DNA from: CALFXN01 sp964451935 | Lineage (GTDB): Bacteria > Synergistota > Synergistia > Synergistales > Aminobacteriaceae | Reading direction: 5' to 3' | Assembly: GCA_964451935.1 (NCBI GenBank) | Contig: CAYVKE010000012.1 | Location: 1 to 41,249 of the forward strand | Length of the DNA: 41,249 nucleotides | Part shown: positions 33,077 through 40,801 of the stretch, in pieces | Layout: each line of letters starts with the position of its first letter | Position numbering within the stretch: the stretch's first letter is position 1 | Position numbers and translations under genes: made by a program | The notes under the pieces: model-generated | The model's input: the letters and a program-made list of their open reading frames with translations, nothing else | Database searches by the model: none | Told to the model about the DNA's origin: nothing

Positions 33077-34134
33077 CCGGGACCGTCGAAGGAATATCGA
33101 TCAGGGGAATCGCCGCCTGTGTTCCCCAGCGGGAGATCGACAATCGCGTCTTCGGCGCGGCGTTGTTCGGCAACGAGATCGAAGCCGTGGTTTCGACGAC
33201 AGGCGTCGAAAGGAGACGCGTCTCGACCGAGGGGCGAACGACGTCGCTGGACCTTTGCATCAAGGCGGCGAAAACGCTCAACGAAGCCGGATCGTTCGAC
33301 TTTTCGGCATTCGGAGGGATCGTATTCGTTACGGAGAGCCCAGACTATCTCATGCCCAATAACGCGACGCAGGCGCAGACGATTTTGGGACTTCCGGTTT
33401 CCTCTTTCGCCTTCGATGTCAATCTCGCGTGCTCCGGGTATCCCTACGGCCTCTGGGTCGCGGCGATGTGCGCCCGATCGACCGGAAAACCGGCGCTTCT
33501 GCTCGACGGAGAGACGAACTCGCATTTCGCTTCCCCGTTTGACAAGGCGACCGCGCTTCTCTTCGGCGACGCCGGAACGGCGACGGTTCTTGAACCCGAC
33601 GCAGACGCCTCCTCTTGGCTTTTCGAATTCGAGACGGACGGCGCCGGCCGGGATGCGCTCATCATCTCCGGCGGAGGGTACCGAAACAGGACAACCTGCG
33701 ACAGCGCCACGTATATCGACTACCCCGACGGAGGACGTCGCCGCTCTATCGACATGCGCATGAAAGGTATGGATGTCTTTTCGTTCGTCGTCCGTCGCGT
33801 CCCGGGAACCATCGAGAGCCTGATGCGCGTGCAAGGCAAGACTCCCGACGATTTCGACTTCCTCGTCCTGCACCAGGCGAACAGGTTCATGATTCGCCAG
33901 ATCGCCAAGAAACTCCGCTTCCCGCAGGAGAAGGTTCCGATCAGCATCGACCGCTTCGGGAACTCGAGTTCCGCTACGGTCCCGCTGACGATATGCGCGA
34001 ACCTGAGCGAACAGATCGCCAAGGGTCCGCAGCGAATGATTCTCTCCGGCTTCGGAGCAGGGCTCTCAATCGCGTCGGTCTCCCTGACGATCGGTCCGTG
34101 TGTCTGTCCGGAAGTGGTCGAATATGTGGAATGA
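33073..34134 (+). CDS. 3-oxoacyl-ACP synthase III-like enzyme
   Basis: A 353-residue thiolase-fold condensing enzyme. The catalytic triad is C120 (NLACSGYPYG), H267 (LHQANRFM) and N297 (RFGNSSSATVP), as in FabH, so it can take an acyl-CoA or acyl-ACP starter and condense it with malonyl-ACP. The expected FabH regions are present, but the location between ACP genes and sugar genes, away from any fab cluster, argues for a dedicated acyl group. The preceding ACP overlaps it by four bases. Substrate chain length cannot be inferred by eye. Confidence 0.88.
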   Translation: MTGTVEGISIRGIAACVPQREIDNRVFGAALFGNEIEAVVSTTGVERRRVSTEGRTTSLDLCIKAAKTLNEAGSFDFSAFGGIVFVTESPDYLMPNNATQAQTILGLPVSSFAFDVNLACSGYPYGLWVAAMCARSTGKPALLLDGETNSHFASPFDKATALLFGDAGTATVLEPDADASSWLFEFETDGAGRDALIISGGGYRNRTTCDSATYIDYPDGGRRRSIDMRMKGMDVFSFVVRRVPGTIESLMRVQGKTPDDFDFLVLHQANRFMIRQIAKKLRFPQEKVPISIDRFGNSSSATVPLTICANLSEQIAKGPQRMILSGFGAGLSIASVSLTIGPCVCPEVVEYVE

Positions 34135-34876
34135 CGGCTGGATCGTCATCGCGGGAGCATCGCGGGGAATCGGCCGGGCGGTTGCGGATCGGCTCTCGAG
34201 CGATGACGTGCGCGTCGTTCTTTCTGCACGCGACGAACGAGCGCTCGAAGAGGTCGCCGCGTCGTACCCTCCGGATCGGCGCCTGATCATTCCGTGGGAC
34301 TTCTCGGTTCCGGAATCGCTCGAAGAGTATGCAAAACTGGTCGCCGAAAAGGCCGGGCCTGTCTCCGGAATGGTCTATTGCGCGGGAAAACAGAAGACAC
34401 TCCCGCTCAACCTTTCGAAACCGGCCATCGCACGGGATATTTTCGATCTCAACACATTTTCGGCCATCGAACTCGTTCGGGTTCTCTCGAAAAAGAATCT
34501 GCTTCACGAGGACGGAGCCTCGTATATCCTGCTCTCGTCCCTTGCGGCTCACGAGGGGGCCCTTGGCAAGGCCCTGTACGCCGCAAGCAAAGCCGCCCTG
34601 GAAGGCTTCATCCCCGCCGCCGCCGCGGAGCTGGCGCAAAAGCGCATCCGACTCAACGCGCTCGTTCTCGGCGTCGTCAGGACTGATATGTCCCTCGAAT
34701 TCATGGACAAGATGACCGCCGAACAGCGAACCCTTATGGAAGCCGGATATCCGCTCGGACTCGGAGCCCCGGGAGATGTCGCATCCTTCATCCGGTACCT
34801 TCTTTCGGACGAATCCCGCTGGATCACAGGTCAGCCGTTCGTTCTCGACGGAGGACGCTCCGTGAGGGGGGTCTGA
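34124..34876 (+). CDS. Short-chain dehydrogenase/reductase (FabG-like)
   Basis: A 250-residue classical SDR. The NAD(P) loop is GASRGIG (residues 11-17), the structural motif is YCAG in place of NNAG, and the catalytic Ser lies in LLSSLAA and Tyr-Lys in YAASKAA. The C-terminus ends WITGQPFVLDGG, usual for FabG. It would reduce the 3-ketoacyl-ACP made by the KAS III-like neighbour to a 3-hydroxyacyl-ACP. The ATG at 34124 overlaps the KAS 3' end by 11 bases with GGAAGTGG upstream; an in-frame GTG at 34100 is possible. Confidence 0.85.
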   Translation: MWNDGWIVIAGASRGIGRAVADRLSSDDVRVVLSARDERALEEVAASYPPDRRLIIPWDFSVPESLEEYAKLVAEKAGPVSGMVYCAGKQKTLPLNLSKPAIARDIFDLNTFSAIELVRVLSKKNLLHEDGASYILLSSLAAHEGALGKALYAASKAALEGFIPAAAAELAQKRIRLNALVLGVVRTDMSLEFMDKMTAEQRTLMEAGYPLGLGAPGDVASFIRYLLSDESRWITGQPFVLDGGRSVRGV

Positions 34877-34878
34877 CC

Positions 34879-35553
34879 GTGCGCGATCTCGTCGTGTACG
34901 GCGCAGGAGGCCTTGGTCGCGAAGTGCTCCGGATCGCTGAGGACATCAATGCGACGCGGAGTCCTTCGGAACGCAGCAATATCCTTGGATTCTTCGACGA
35001 CGGCGTTCCCGAAGGAACGCTCTTCGGATGCTATCCCGTCCTGGGCGGACTTCCCCGACTGCAATCCTGGGAAACGCCCCTTGACGTGGCGTTCGGTATC
35101 GCGTCGCCCGAAATCAAGAGACGGCTCGCCTGCGCCCTGTCGGCCAACGCGAACCTCTCCTACCCCGTTTTGCGCCACCCGCTGTCGAGCATCGCATCGG
35201 ACGCGACGCTCTCCCAGGGGTGCGTCATCGCGCAATTCGCTTTCGTATCGCTCGACTCCCACCTCGCCCCGTTCGTCTTCCTGAACACGGGCGCGCAGGT
35301 TGGGCATGACTGTCGGATCGGAAAGTTCGTCTCCATCATGCCGAGCGTCAACGTTTCGGGCAACGTTGTTATCGGCGACGAGGCGTTCATCGGCGTCAAG
35401 GCGACAATCCTTCAAGGACTTTCCGTCGGTGAAGGCGCGACGGTCGGAGCCGCCGGCCTCGTTGTTTCCGACGTTCCGGCCGGTTGCACCGTTCTCGGAA
35501 ACCCGGCGCGCATCGTCAAGCGGCGGGAAATGCCGGAAAACCCGGAGAAATAG
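34879..35553 (+). CDS. NeuD/PglD-family sugar acyltransferase
   Basis: A 224-residue protein with an N-terminal Rossmann-like half (VVYGAGGLGREV) and a C-terminal left-handed beta-helix of hexapeptide repeats (about residues 95-205; for example GAQVGHDCRIGKF, GNVVIGDEAFIGV). Family members transfer acetyl or other acyl groups to amino sugars in glycan or sialic-acid pathways. GTG start two bases after the SDR stop. The last 37 codons have a diverged second copy at 35611-35721, and a palindrome follows the stop. In this locus it may transfer the acyl group built on the ACPs, or simply acetylate. Confidence 0.85.
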   Translation: MRDLVVYGAGGLGREVLRIAEDINATRSPSERSNILGFFDDGVPEGTLFGCYPVLGGLPRLQSWETPLDVAFGIASPEIKRRLACALSANANLSYPVLRHPLSSIASDATLSQGCVIAQFAFVSLDSHLAPFVFLNTGAQVGHDCRIGKFVSIMPSVNVSGNVVIGDEAFIGVKATILQGLSVGEGATVGAAGLVVSDVPAGCTVLGNPARIVKRREMPENPEK

Positions 35554-35600
35554 CACCCACAGGAGACTCTTCATGAAGAGTCTCCTGTGGGTGCTATTTC
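35547..35600. repeat. Perfect 54-base palindrome next to a gap
   Basis: 35547-35573 is the exact reverse complement of 35574-35600, with no loop. The left half is the end of the acyltransferase gene, its spacer and the next ATG; the right half is that sequence turned back and runs straight into the ten Ns. A chimeric read or contig end is more likely than a natural element. Confidence 0.9.
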
Positions 35601-35610
35601 NNNNNNNNNN
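35601..35610. other. Assembly gap (10 N) between duplicated ends
   Basis: Ten unresolved bases after the palindrome and before the second, partial acyltransferase end. The real distance is unknown and may include a missing gene or none. Confidence 0.95.
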
Positions 35611-35721
35611 ATTGGGGCAGCAAGCCTCGTTTACTCCGACGTCCCGGCTGGCTGCACCGTTCTCGGAAACCCGGCGCGCATCGTCAAGCGCCCGGAAAAT
35701 GTGGAAATCCACGAGAAATAG
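35611..35721 (+). pseudogene. Partial second NeuD/PglD-type acyltransferase (3' end only)
   Basis: Thirty-six codons and a TAG give the last hexapeptide turns and tail (SDVPAGCTVLGNPARIVK) of an acyltransferase closely related to, but not the same as, the one ending at 35553. The 5' part is lost in the gap. It is either the end of a real tandem paralogue or a variant of the same gene from another strain brought in by scaffolding. The FkbH-like gene follows after 24 bases. Confidence 0.7.
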
Positions 35722-35745
35722 CGCACCCACAGGAGACATTCATTA

Positions 35746-37413
35746 ATGAAGACCGCCCTTCTCTCGAACATCACGATCGAAAGCCTCGCTTCACGCTATA
35801 TTTCCGAAACGGGAGACGATCTCTTCGTCTCCCGCGGGTACAACACGTGGATGCAGGAACTCGTCGCTCCGTCTTCGGATCTCTACGCCTTCGCCCCCGC
35901 GATCGTGTTCGTTCTCCTCGACGGACGGGAACTCCTCCCCGACGCCTGGAGCGAAGCGGAAGCGTTTTCCGGACTCGATTCCATGCTCGCCGCCCTTGCC
36001 GCGGCGGTCCGGGCGCATTCCGACATATCGTTCGTCGTTTCCACCCTCGACATTCCGCGGCGGTCGCTTGCGCCGCTGGCTTCTCCCCGCATCGAGGAAG
36101 CGCTTCAGGCGCGCTGGCGCGAAGGGCTCGACAAGGAGGGAATCGCCGTTCTCGATCTCTCGGATATCGTCGCGACGCTGGGCCGGGCGCACTGCTACAG
36201 TCCGAAGATGTGGTATCTGGGAGGACTCCGCTTTTCGAACACCGGAGAAAAGACGATCGTACGCGAATTGCGCCGAATTCGAAACGCGTTCGCCGGTTTG
36301 CGGAAGAAGCTTCTCGCGCTCGACCTCGACAACACGCTGTGGGGCGGCGTCGTCGGAGAGGACGGCGTCGGAGGACTGGACCTCGCGCCGGCCGGAACCG
36401 GATCGCGCTTTTATGACTTTCAGAAGCGGATCAGGGAACTGGCGGATATGGGCGTCCTGCTTGCGGTCGTGTCGAAGAACAATCCCCAGGACGCGCTCGA
36501 CGCCATCCGGAATCATCCCCACATGCCGCTTCGCGAAAGCGATTTCGTCGCACTGAAAATCAACTGGCTGCCAAAACCGGAGAACCTGAAAGACCTTGCC
36601 GAAACCCTGAACATCGGTCTCGACTCGTTCGTGTTCCTCGACGACAGCCCCGTCGAACGCGAAGCGGTCCGTGCGTCGCTTCCGGAGGTANNNNNNNNNN
36701 CGGACTTTCCGGCCGACACGAGCACGCTCGAATCGTTCATCGCCGAACTGAGCCGGGAGTATTTCCTGCTCCCGCGCGCGACTCGCGAAGATGCGGAAAA
36801 GACGGCGATGTACCGGAGCGAAGCGAAGCGTGAGGACGAAAAATCGCGGTTCGACTCGCTCGATTCGTTTCTTGAATCCCTGCAAATGGAGCTTACGCTT
36901 CGCCCTCTTTCGGGAAATGATATTCCCCGCGCCGCCCAGCTCACGCAGAAGACGAACCAGTTCAACCTCACGACGCGGCGCTACACGGAAGCGGACCTCG
37001 CGCGCATGTCGCAGGATCCGTCGTGGTTCATCCGGATCGGCTCCCTGGCGGACCGTTTCGGGGATTTCGGGCAAATTTTGCTTCTGATCGCGCATATCGA
37101 AGCGCCCGACGCGACGGTCGACACATTTCTGATGAGCTGTCGGGCCATGGGGCGAGGCGTCGAGGAAACCGCCCTGAACGTTTTCGAGGACCAGCTCAGG
37201 GATGCCGGTGTGGAACGCCTGTTCGCCCGATACATCCCGACGCAGAAAAACGCCCCCGTCGCTGATCTCTGGCCGCGCATGGGCTACGAACAGACAGATC
37301 CGCCCATCTGCGGTGAAACCGGCTCATGCGACGGAGAGCGACGCTACGTTCTCGATCTTCGCCGAAATGCAGGCGATTCGGGGCGGCGTCCGACGCACGT
37401 CCGCGTCATCTAG
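35746..37413 (+). CDS. FkbH-like HAD-superfamily / acyltransferase protein
   Basis: A 555-residue protein with an N-terminal region (about 1-180), a HAD IIIC domain with D193 and D195 in LALDLDNTLWGG followed by GVVGEDG, and a C-terminal GNAT-like part (from about 390; QLTQKTNQFNLTTRR). In FkbH/OzmB-type enzymes this family dephosphorylates 1,3-bisphosphoglycerate and loads glyceryl on an ACP; relatives in glycan loci may load glyceryl or lactyl groups. A 10-N gap (36691-36700) keeps the frame with four unread residues. AGGAG lies ten bases before the ATG. With the two ACP genes it forms the loading part of the module. Confidence 0.87.
   Translation: MKTALLSNITIESLASRYISETGDDLFVSRGYNTWMQELVAPSSDLYAFAPAIVFVLLDGRELLPDAWSEAEAFSGLDSMLAALAAAVRAHSDISFVVSTLDIPRRSLAPLASPRIEEALQARWREGLDKEGIAVLDLSDIVATLGRAHCYSPKMWYLGGLRFSNTGEKTIVRELRRIRNAFAGLRKKLLALDLDNTLWGGVVGEDGVGGLDLAPAGTGSRFYDFQKRIRELADMGVLLAVVSKNNPQDALDAIRNHPHMPLRESDFVALKINWLPKPENLKDLAETLNIGLDSFVFLDDSPVEREAVRASLPEVXXXXDFPADTSTLESFIAELSREYFLLPRATREDAEKTAMYRSEAKREDEKSRFDSLDSFLESLQMELTLRPLSGNDIPRAAQLTQKTNQFNLTTRRYTEADLARMSQDPSWFIRIGSLADRFGDFGQILLLIAHIEAPDATVDTFLMSCRAMGRGVEETALNVFEDQLRDAGVERLFARYIPTQKNAPVADLWPRMGYEQTDPPICGETGSCDGERRYVLDLRRNAGDSGRRPTHVRVI
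36691..36700. other. Assembly gap (10 N) inside the FkbH-like gene
   Basis: Ten unresolved bases; frame and family spacing (LPEV, four residues, DFPAD) are kept, so the true gap is probably about this size. Confidence 0.95.
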
Positions 37414-37416
37414 TCG

Positions 37417-38643
37417 ATGAAAATCCTCCTGATCACGCAATGGTTCACCCCGGAACCCGACTTCAAGGGTCTCCCGTTCGCCCGCGAGCTTCTTCGCCGC
37501 GGGCACGACGTCCAGGTCATCACGGGTTTTCCGAACTATCCCGGCGGCCACGTCTATCCGGGATACAGGGTCTCTTGGCGTAAGCGCGAGATGATGGACG
37601 GCGTTCCGGTTCTGCGGGTTCCCCTCTACCCGAGTCACGACCAGTCAAAATTCGGACGGGCCGCGAATTATCTCTCGTTCTTCGCGTCCGCATCCGTTCT
37701 CGGGAGCATGATGACTCGCAAACCCGACGTCATCTACGCCTACCACCCGCCGCTGACGACCGGACTTGCGGCGGCGGTCATCAGCGGCGTCAAACGGGTT
37801 CCCGTCGTCCTCGATATAATGGACATGTGGCCGGATACAATCACTGCAACCGGCATGCTTTCCAATCAAAAATTACTGAAAATCATAGATAAGTCTTGCC
37901 GATATCTTTACAAGAAAGCAGATGCAATTTCTGTCGTTTCCTCAGGATTTCGCTCTCTCCTTATTGACAGGGATGTTCCAGCAGAGAAGATTCGTGTTAT
38001 ATACAATTGGACGGATGAAACGGCGCACTCTCCTCGCCCGTATAATCCCGATCTTGCGCGTTCTCTCGGACTATACGGGAAATTCGTCGTCATGTTCGCG
38101 GGGACATTGGGCAAAGCCCAAGCGCTCGATGCTGTTCTCGAAGCAGCTCGAATTGTTGGAAGAACATCTTCCGACGTTCTCTTCGCCTTCGTCGGCGACG
38201 GTGTTGAAACAAATCGTCTCAAATCGGAGGTCACTGGCCGCAACGACGAATTCTTCAACGTTTCTTTTCTTCCGCGACAGCCTATGTCGGCAATGGGCGA
38301 TATTCTTTCGTGTGCCGATGTACTTTTGGTGCACCTCAAAGATGATCCGCTTTTCCGGATAACCATTCCGTCGAAGATGCAGTCCTATATGGCGGTCGGA
38401 AAGCCTATAATCATGGGAGTCAAAGGAGAAGCAGCTGATCTTGTCCGAAAAGCGAACGCCGGAATATGCTGCTGCCCGGAAGATCCTGCGGACATCGCAC
38501 GGGCAGTTTTGCATTTTCGAAATATGAACAAGGAAAATCGATTGCAGCTTGGACAAAACGGGAGGCTTTTTTACCAAAAAGAGCTATCATTTAACGCTGG
38601 AGTTACAGCATTCGAGAAAATATTCGCATCTATTTTGCGGTAG
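37417..38643 (+). CDS. Glycosyltransferase family 4 (WbuB-like)
   Basis: A 408-residue GT-B transferase. The N-terminal half opens with ILLITQWFTPEPDFKG and GFPNYPGGHVYPGY, typical of WbuB-type transferases that add L-FucNAc-type sugars to a lipid-linked glycan. The C-terminal half has the nucleotide-sugar-binding part (FVGDGVE; SKMQSYMAVGKPIIMG). It starts four bases after the FkbH-like stop and lies before the sugar-nucleotide genes. Base composition changes inside the gene: up to about 37815 it is GC-rich like its neighbours, and beyond that clearly AT-richer with rarer codons, which suggests recombination with a foreign allele. Confidence 0.88.
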   Translation: MKILLITQWFTPEPDFKGLPFARELLRRGHDVQVITGFPNYPGGHVYPGYRVSWRKREMMDGVPVLRVPLYPSHDQSKFGRAANYLSFFASASVLGSMMTRKPDVIYAYHPPLTTGLAAAVISGVKRVPVVLDIMDMWPDTITATGMLSNQKLLKIIDKSCRYLYKKADAISVVSSGFRSLLIDRDVPAEKIRVIYNWTDETAHSPRPYNPDLARSLGLYGKFVVMFAGTLGKAQALDAVLEAARIVGRTSSDVLFAFVGDGVETNRLKSEVTGRNDEFFNVSFLPRQPMSAMGDILSCADVLLVHLKDDPLFRITIPSKMQSYMAVGKPIIMGVKGEAADLVRKANAGICCCPEDPADIARAVLHFRNMNKENRLQLGQNGRLFYQKELSFNAGVTAFEKIFASILR

Positions 38644-38813
38644 AACTCAATAGTCTTACTTCTTGCTTATTATAATAACATTAAATAATAAATGGTGGAT
38701 TTTTTACCTTATCGGGAGGGCCCTATGAACGATCTGAATATGGAACGTACGTGTATCCAAATAGTCTTTATAAATCGAAGACGCACGCGTCTTTCCCTGC
38801 CGGAAAAAACGCG
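38644..38813 (+). other. AT-rich spacer with possible promoter and tiny ORF
   Basis: The spacer is far more AT-rich than the genes around it, and GC content jumps back at about 38780. It holds a 12-base palindrome TTATTATAATAA (with TATAAT at 38671-38676, possibly a -10) and a 30-codon reading frame 38724-38816 with GGAGGG upstream, whose stop overlaps the next ATG. The peptide resembles nothing known. It may be the scar of a recombination or deletion. Confidence 0.5.
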
Positions 38814-39743
38814 ATGACGCAACGGATACTGGTCCTCGGCGGGACGGGAATGGTGGGACACAAGATGTTCGAGGTTCTCTCGAAGAGGCAGGACCTCGAT
38901 GTCTGGGCGACGTGCCGCACCCACGCCGATCTGCCCGCGGCCTTTCCGGCGCATCTGGTCCGGAAGATGCGTCCGCACGTCGACGCGGACAACTTCGACA
39001 CCATCATCCGGGCGCTCGCGTCGCTTCAGCCGGACGTCGTCGTCAACTGCATCGGGCTGATCAAACAGCTCTCCGGCGCCCAGGACCCGCTGACATCCAT
39101 CACGGTGAACTCGCAGCTCCCCCACCGGATCTCGCTCGTCTGCCGGACCGCCGGCGCACGCCTGATCCATCTGGGAACGGATTGCGTCTTCGACGGATCG
39201 AAGGGGTCGTACCGCGAAAGCGACCCGTCGGACGCGAGGGATCTCTACGGGCGGACGAAATACCTCGGGGAAGTGACCTACGAGCCTCATTGCATCACGC
39301 TGCGGACGTCGATCATCGGGCACGAAATCAAGGGAATGCTCTCGCTCGTCGAATGGTTCATGGCCCAAAGGGGGACGGTGAAGGGATACACGAAGGCTAT
39401 ATACTCCGGCCTGACGACCGCCGAACTCGCACGCGTCGTCGCCGACTACGTCCTCCCCAATCCGAAGCTGACGGGGCTCTATCACCTCTCCGTCGATCCG
39501 ATCTCGAAACACGACCTGCTCGCGCTCATCGCACATGTCTACGGCAAAAAAATCGACATCGCGGCGGAAGACACCGTCGCGATCGACCGTTCACTCGACT
39601 CCTCACGCTTCCGGCGGGCGACCGGCTACGCCCCGGACGACTGGACCGGACTCGTGCGCGACATGTACAATGATTACCTGTCCTGCCCGTACTATCGGGC
39701 ATACGACGACATCGATACCAAGAAAGGAACCTCTGAAGAATGA
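38814..39743 (+). CDS. RmlD-like NAD(P)-dependent sugar-nucleotide reductase
   Basis: A 309-residue extended SDR like dTDP-4-dehydrorhamnose reductase. The dinucleotide loop is VLGGTGMVG, the active-site region holds LGTDCVFDGSKG, and the catalytic Tyr-Lys lies in DLYGRTKYLGE. Next to a WbjB/CapE-like dehydratase and a WecB-like epimerase, it would reduce the 4-keto intermediate. It lacks the C-terminal cupin of CapF/WbjC (FnlB) and has the length of WbvR-type reductases, which favours the L-rhamnosamine/L-quinovosamine branch over L-fucosamine. The ATG at 38814 has only a weak binding site (GGA nine bases up); in-frame codons before it lie in the AT-rich spacer. Confidence 0.85.
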   Translation: MTQRILVLGGTGMVGHKMFEVLSKRQDLDVWATCRTHADLPAAFPAHLVRKMRPHVDADNFDTIIRALASLQPDVVVNCIGLIKQLSGAQDPLTSITVNSQLPHRISLVCRTAGARLIHLGTDCVFDGSKGSYRESDPSDARDLYGRTKYLGEVTYEPHCITLRTSIIGHEIKGMLSLVEWFMAQRGTVKGYTKAIYSGLTTAELARVVADYVLPNPKLTGLYHLSVDPISKHDLLALIAHVYGKKIDIAAEDTVAIDRSLDSSRFRRATGYAPDDWTGLVRDMYNDYLSCPYYRAYDDIDTKKGTSEE

Positions 39744-40801
39744 TCTTTCAGGACAAACGCGTTCTCGTCACGGGAGGGACCGGCTCGCTCGGCAAGGTTC
39801 TGACGCGCCGGCTGCTCTCCGGAGCGCACGGCACGCCGGCGAAGGTTGTCATCTTCTCGCGAGACGAGGCCAAGCAGCACTACATGCGCGTCGAATACCA
39901 GCAGCGCGCGCGCGCGACCGACGAAATCATCTACGACAACTTCCGGCAGCTCCTGGAATTCCGCATCGGGGACGTCCGCCGCTACGACAGCATCCTCCCT
40001 GCGGTCCGCGACGCGGACATCGTCATCAACGCGGCCGCGCTCAAGCAGGTTCCGAGCTGCGAATACTTCCCCTACGAAGCCGTTCTCACGAACATCGCAG
40101 GCGCAGAAAACATCGTCCGTTCCATCCGGGAGCACGGACTTCGCGTCGAAACCGTCGTCGGCGTCTCGACGGACAAGGCGTGCAAGCCCGTCAACGTCAT
40201 GGGCATGACGAAAGCCGTCCAGGAGCGCGTTTTCATCGCGGCGAACATCCTGACCCCCGGCACGCGATTCATCTGCGTCCGCTACGGAAACGTGCTCGCC
40301 TCGCGCGGGTCGGTCATCCCGCTCTTCCACGAACAGATCGCGAACAGCGGCCCCGTCACCGTCACGACGCCGGACATGACGCGCTTCCTGCTCCCGCTGG
40401 AACGCGCCGTGGACACCATCGTCGAGGCCATCCGAAACGCGCGTCGCGGAGAAACCTACATCCCGAGGATTCCGTCATCCCGCGTCATGGACATCGCGAC
40501 GACGCTCGTCGGCGACAGGAACATCCCGATCGTCGTCACGGGCATCCGCCCCGGCGAGAAGATCCACGAAATCATGGTGTCCGAAGAGGAAGGCACGCGG
40601 ACGATCGAGCGGAACGGGTACTACGTCATCCGCCCGATGCTGCCGGAAATCGACGGAAGCGATCTCGATGGCCCCGCGCTCGGTCGGGAATACGGCTCGG
40701 GCGACTTCGTCATGACGCTCGAGGAAACGAAAGCTCTGCTCGTCTCCCAGCGCCTCATGCCCGGAAACTCGCTCACGTTCGACGGAGAGTTCCTCCGATG
40801 A
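39740..40801 (+). CDS. UDP-GlcNAc 4,6-dehydratase (5-inverting), CapE/WbjB-like
   Basis: A 353-residue SDR of the polysaccharide-biosynthesis type. The loop is VLVTGGTGSLGK, the conserved NAAALKQVPSCE region follows, then VGVSTDKACKPVN, and the active site is MGMTKAVQE, with Met in place of the usual Tyr of YxxxK, a feature of the PseB/FlaA1/WbjB dehydratases. It would convert UDP-GlcNAc to the 4-keto-6-deoxy-L-arabino-hexose, the first step to L-FucNAc or L-QuiNAc. The ATG overlaps the reductase stop and its own stop overlaps the next ATG, so three genes are translationally coupled. Confidence 0.9.
   Translation: MIFQDKRVLVTGGTGSLGKVLTRRLLSGAHGTPAKVVIFSRDEAKQHYMRVEYQQRARATDEIIYDNFRQLLEFRIGDVRRYDSILPAVRDADIVINAAALKQVPSCEYFPYEAVLTNIAGAENIVRSIREHGLRVETVVGVSTDKACKPVNVMGMTKAVQERVFIAANILTPGTRFICVRYGNVLASRGSVIPLFHEQIANSGPVTVTTPDMTRFLLPLERAVDTIVEAIRNARRGETYIPRIPSSRVMDIATTLVGDRNIPIVVTGIRPGEKIHEIMVSEEEGTRTIERNGYYVIRPMLPEIDGSDLDGPALGREYGSGDFVMTLEETKALLVSQRLMPGNSLTFDGEFLR

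Larger units (their letters stand above)
35443..35721. repeat. Diverged direct duplication of the acyltransferase 3' end
   Basis: 35443-35553 and 35611-35721 each hold 37 codons ending in TAG and agree at 28 of 36 residues by hand count. The bases after each stop (CACCCACAGGAGA then ATGAAG) are also alike, so both copies lead into the same kind of next gene. A palindrome and ten Ns lie between. Confidence 0.85.

Noticed and set aside
35547..35600. Rho-independent terminator within the glycan locus
   Set aside because: There is no loop and no T tract, and the sequence is a mirrored copy of coding sequence next to Ns; an artefact is more likely.
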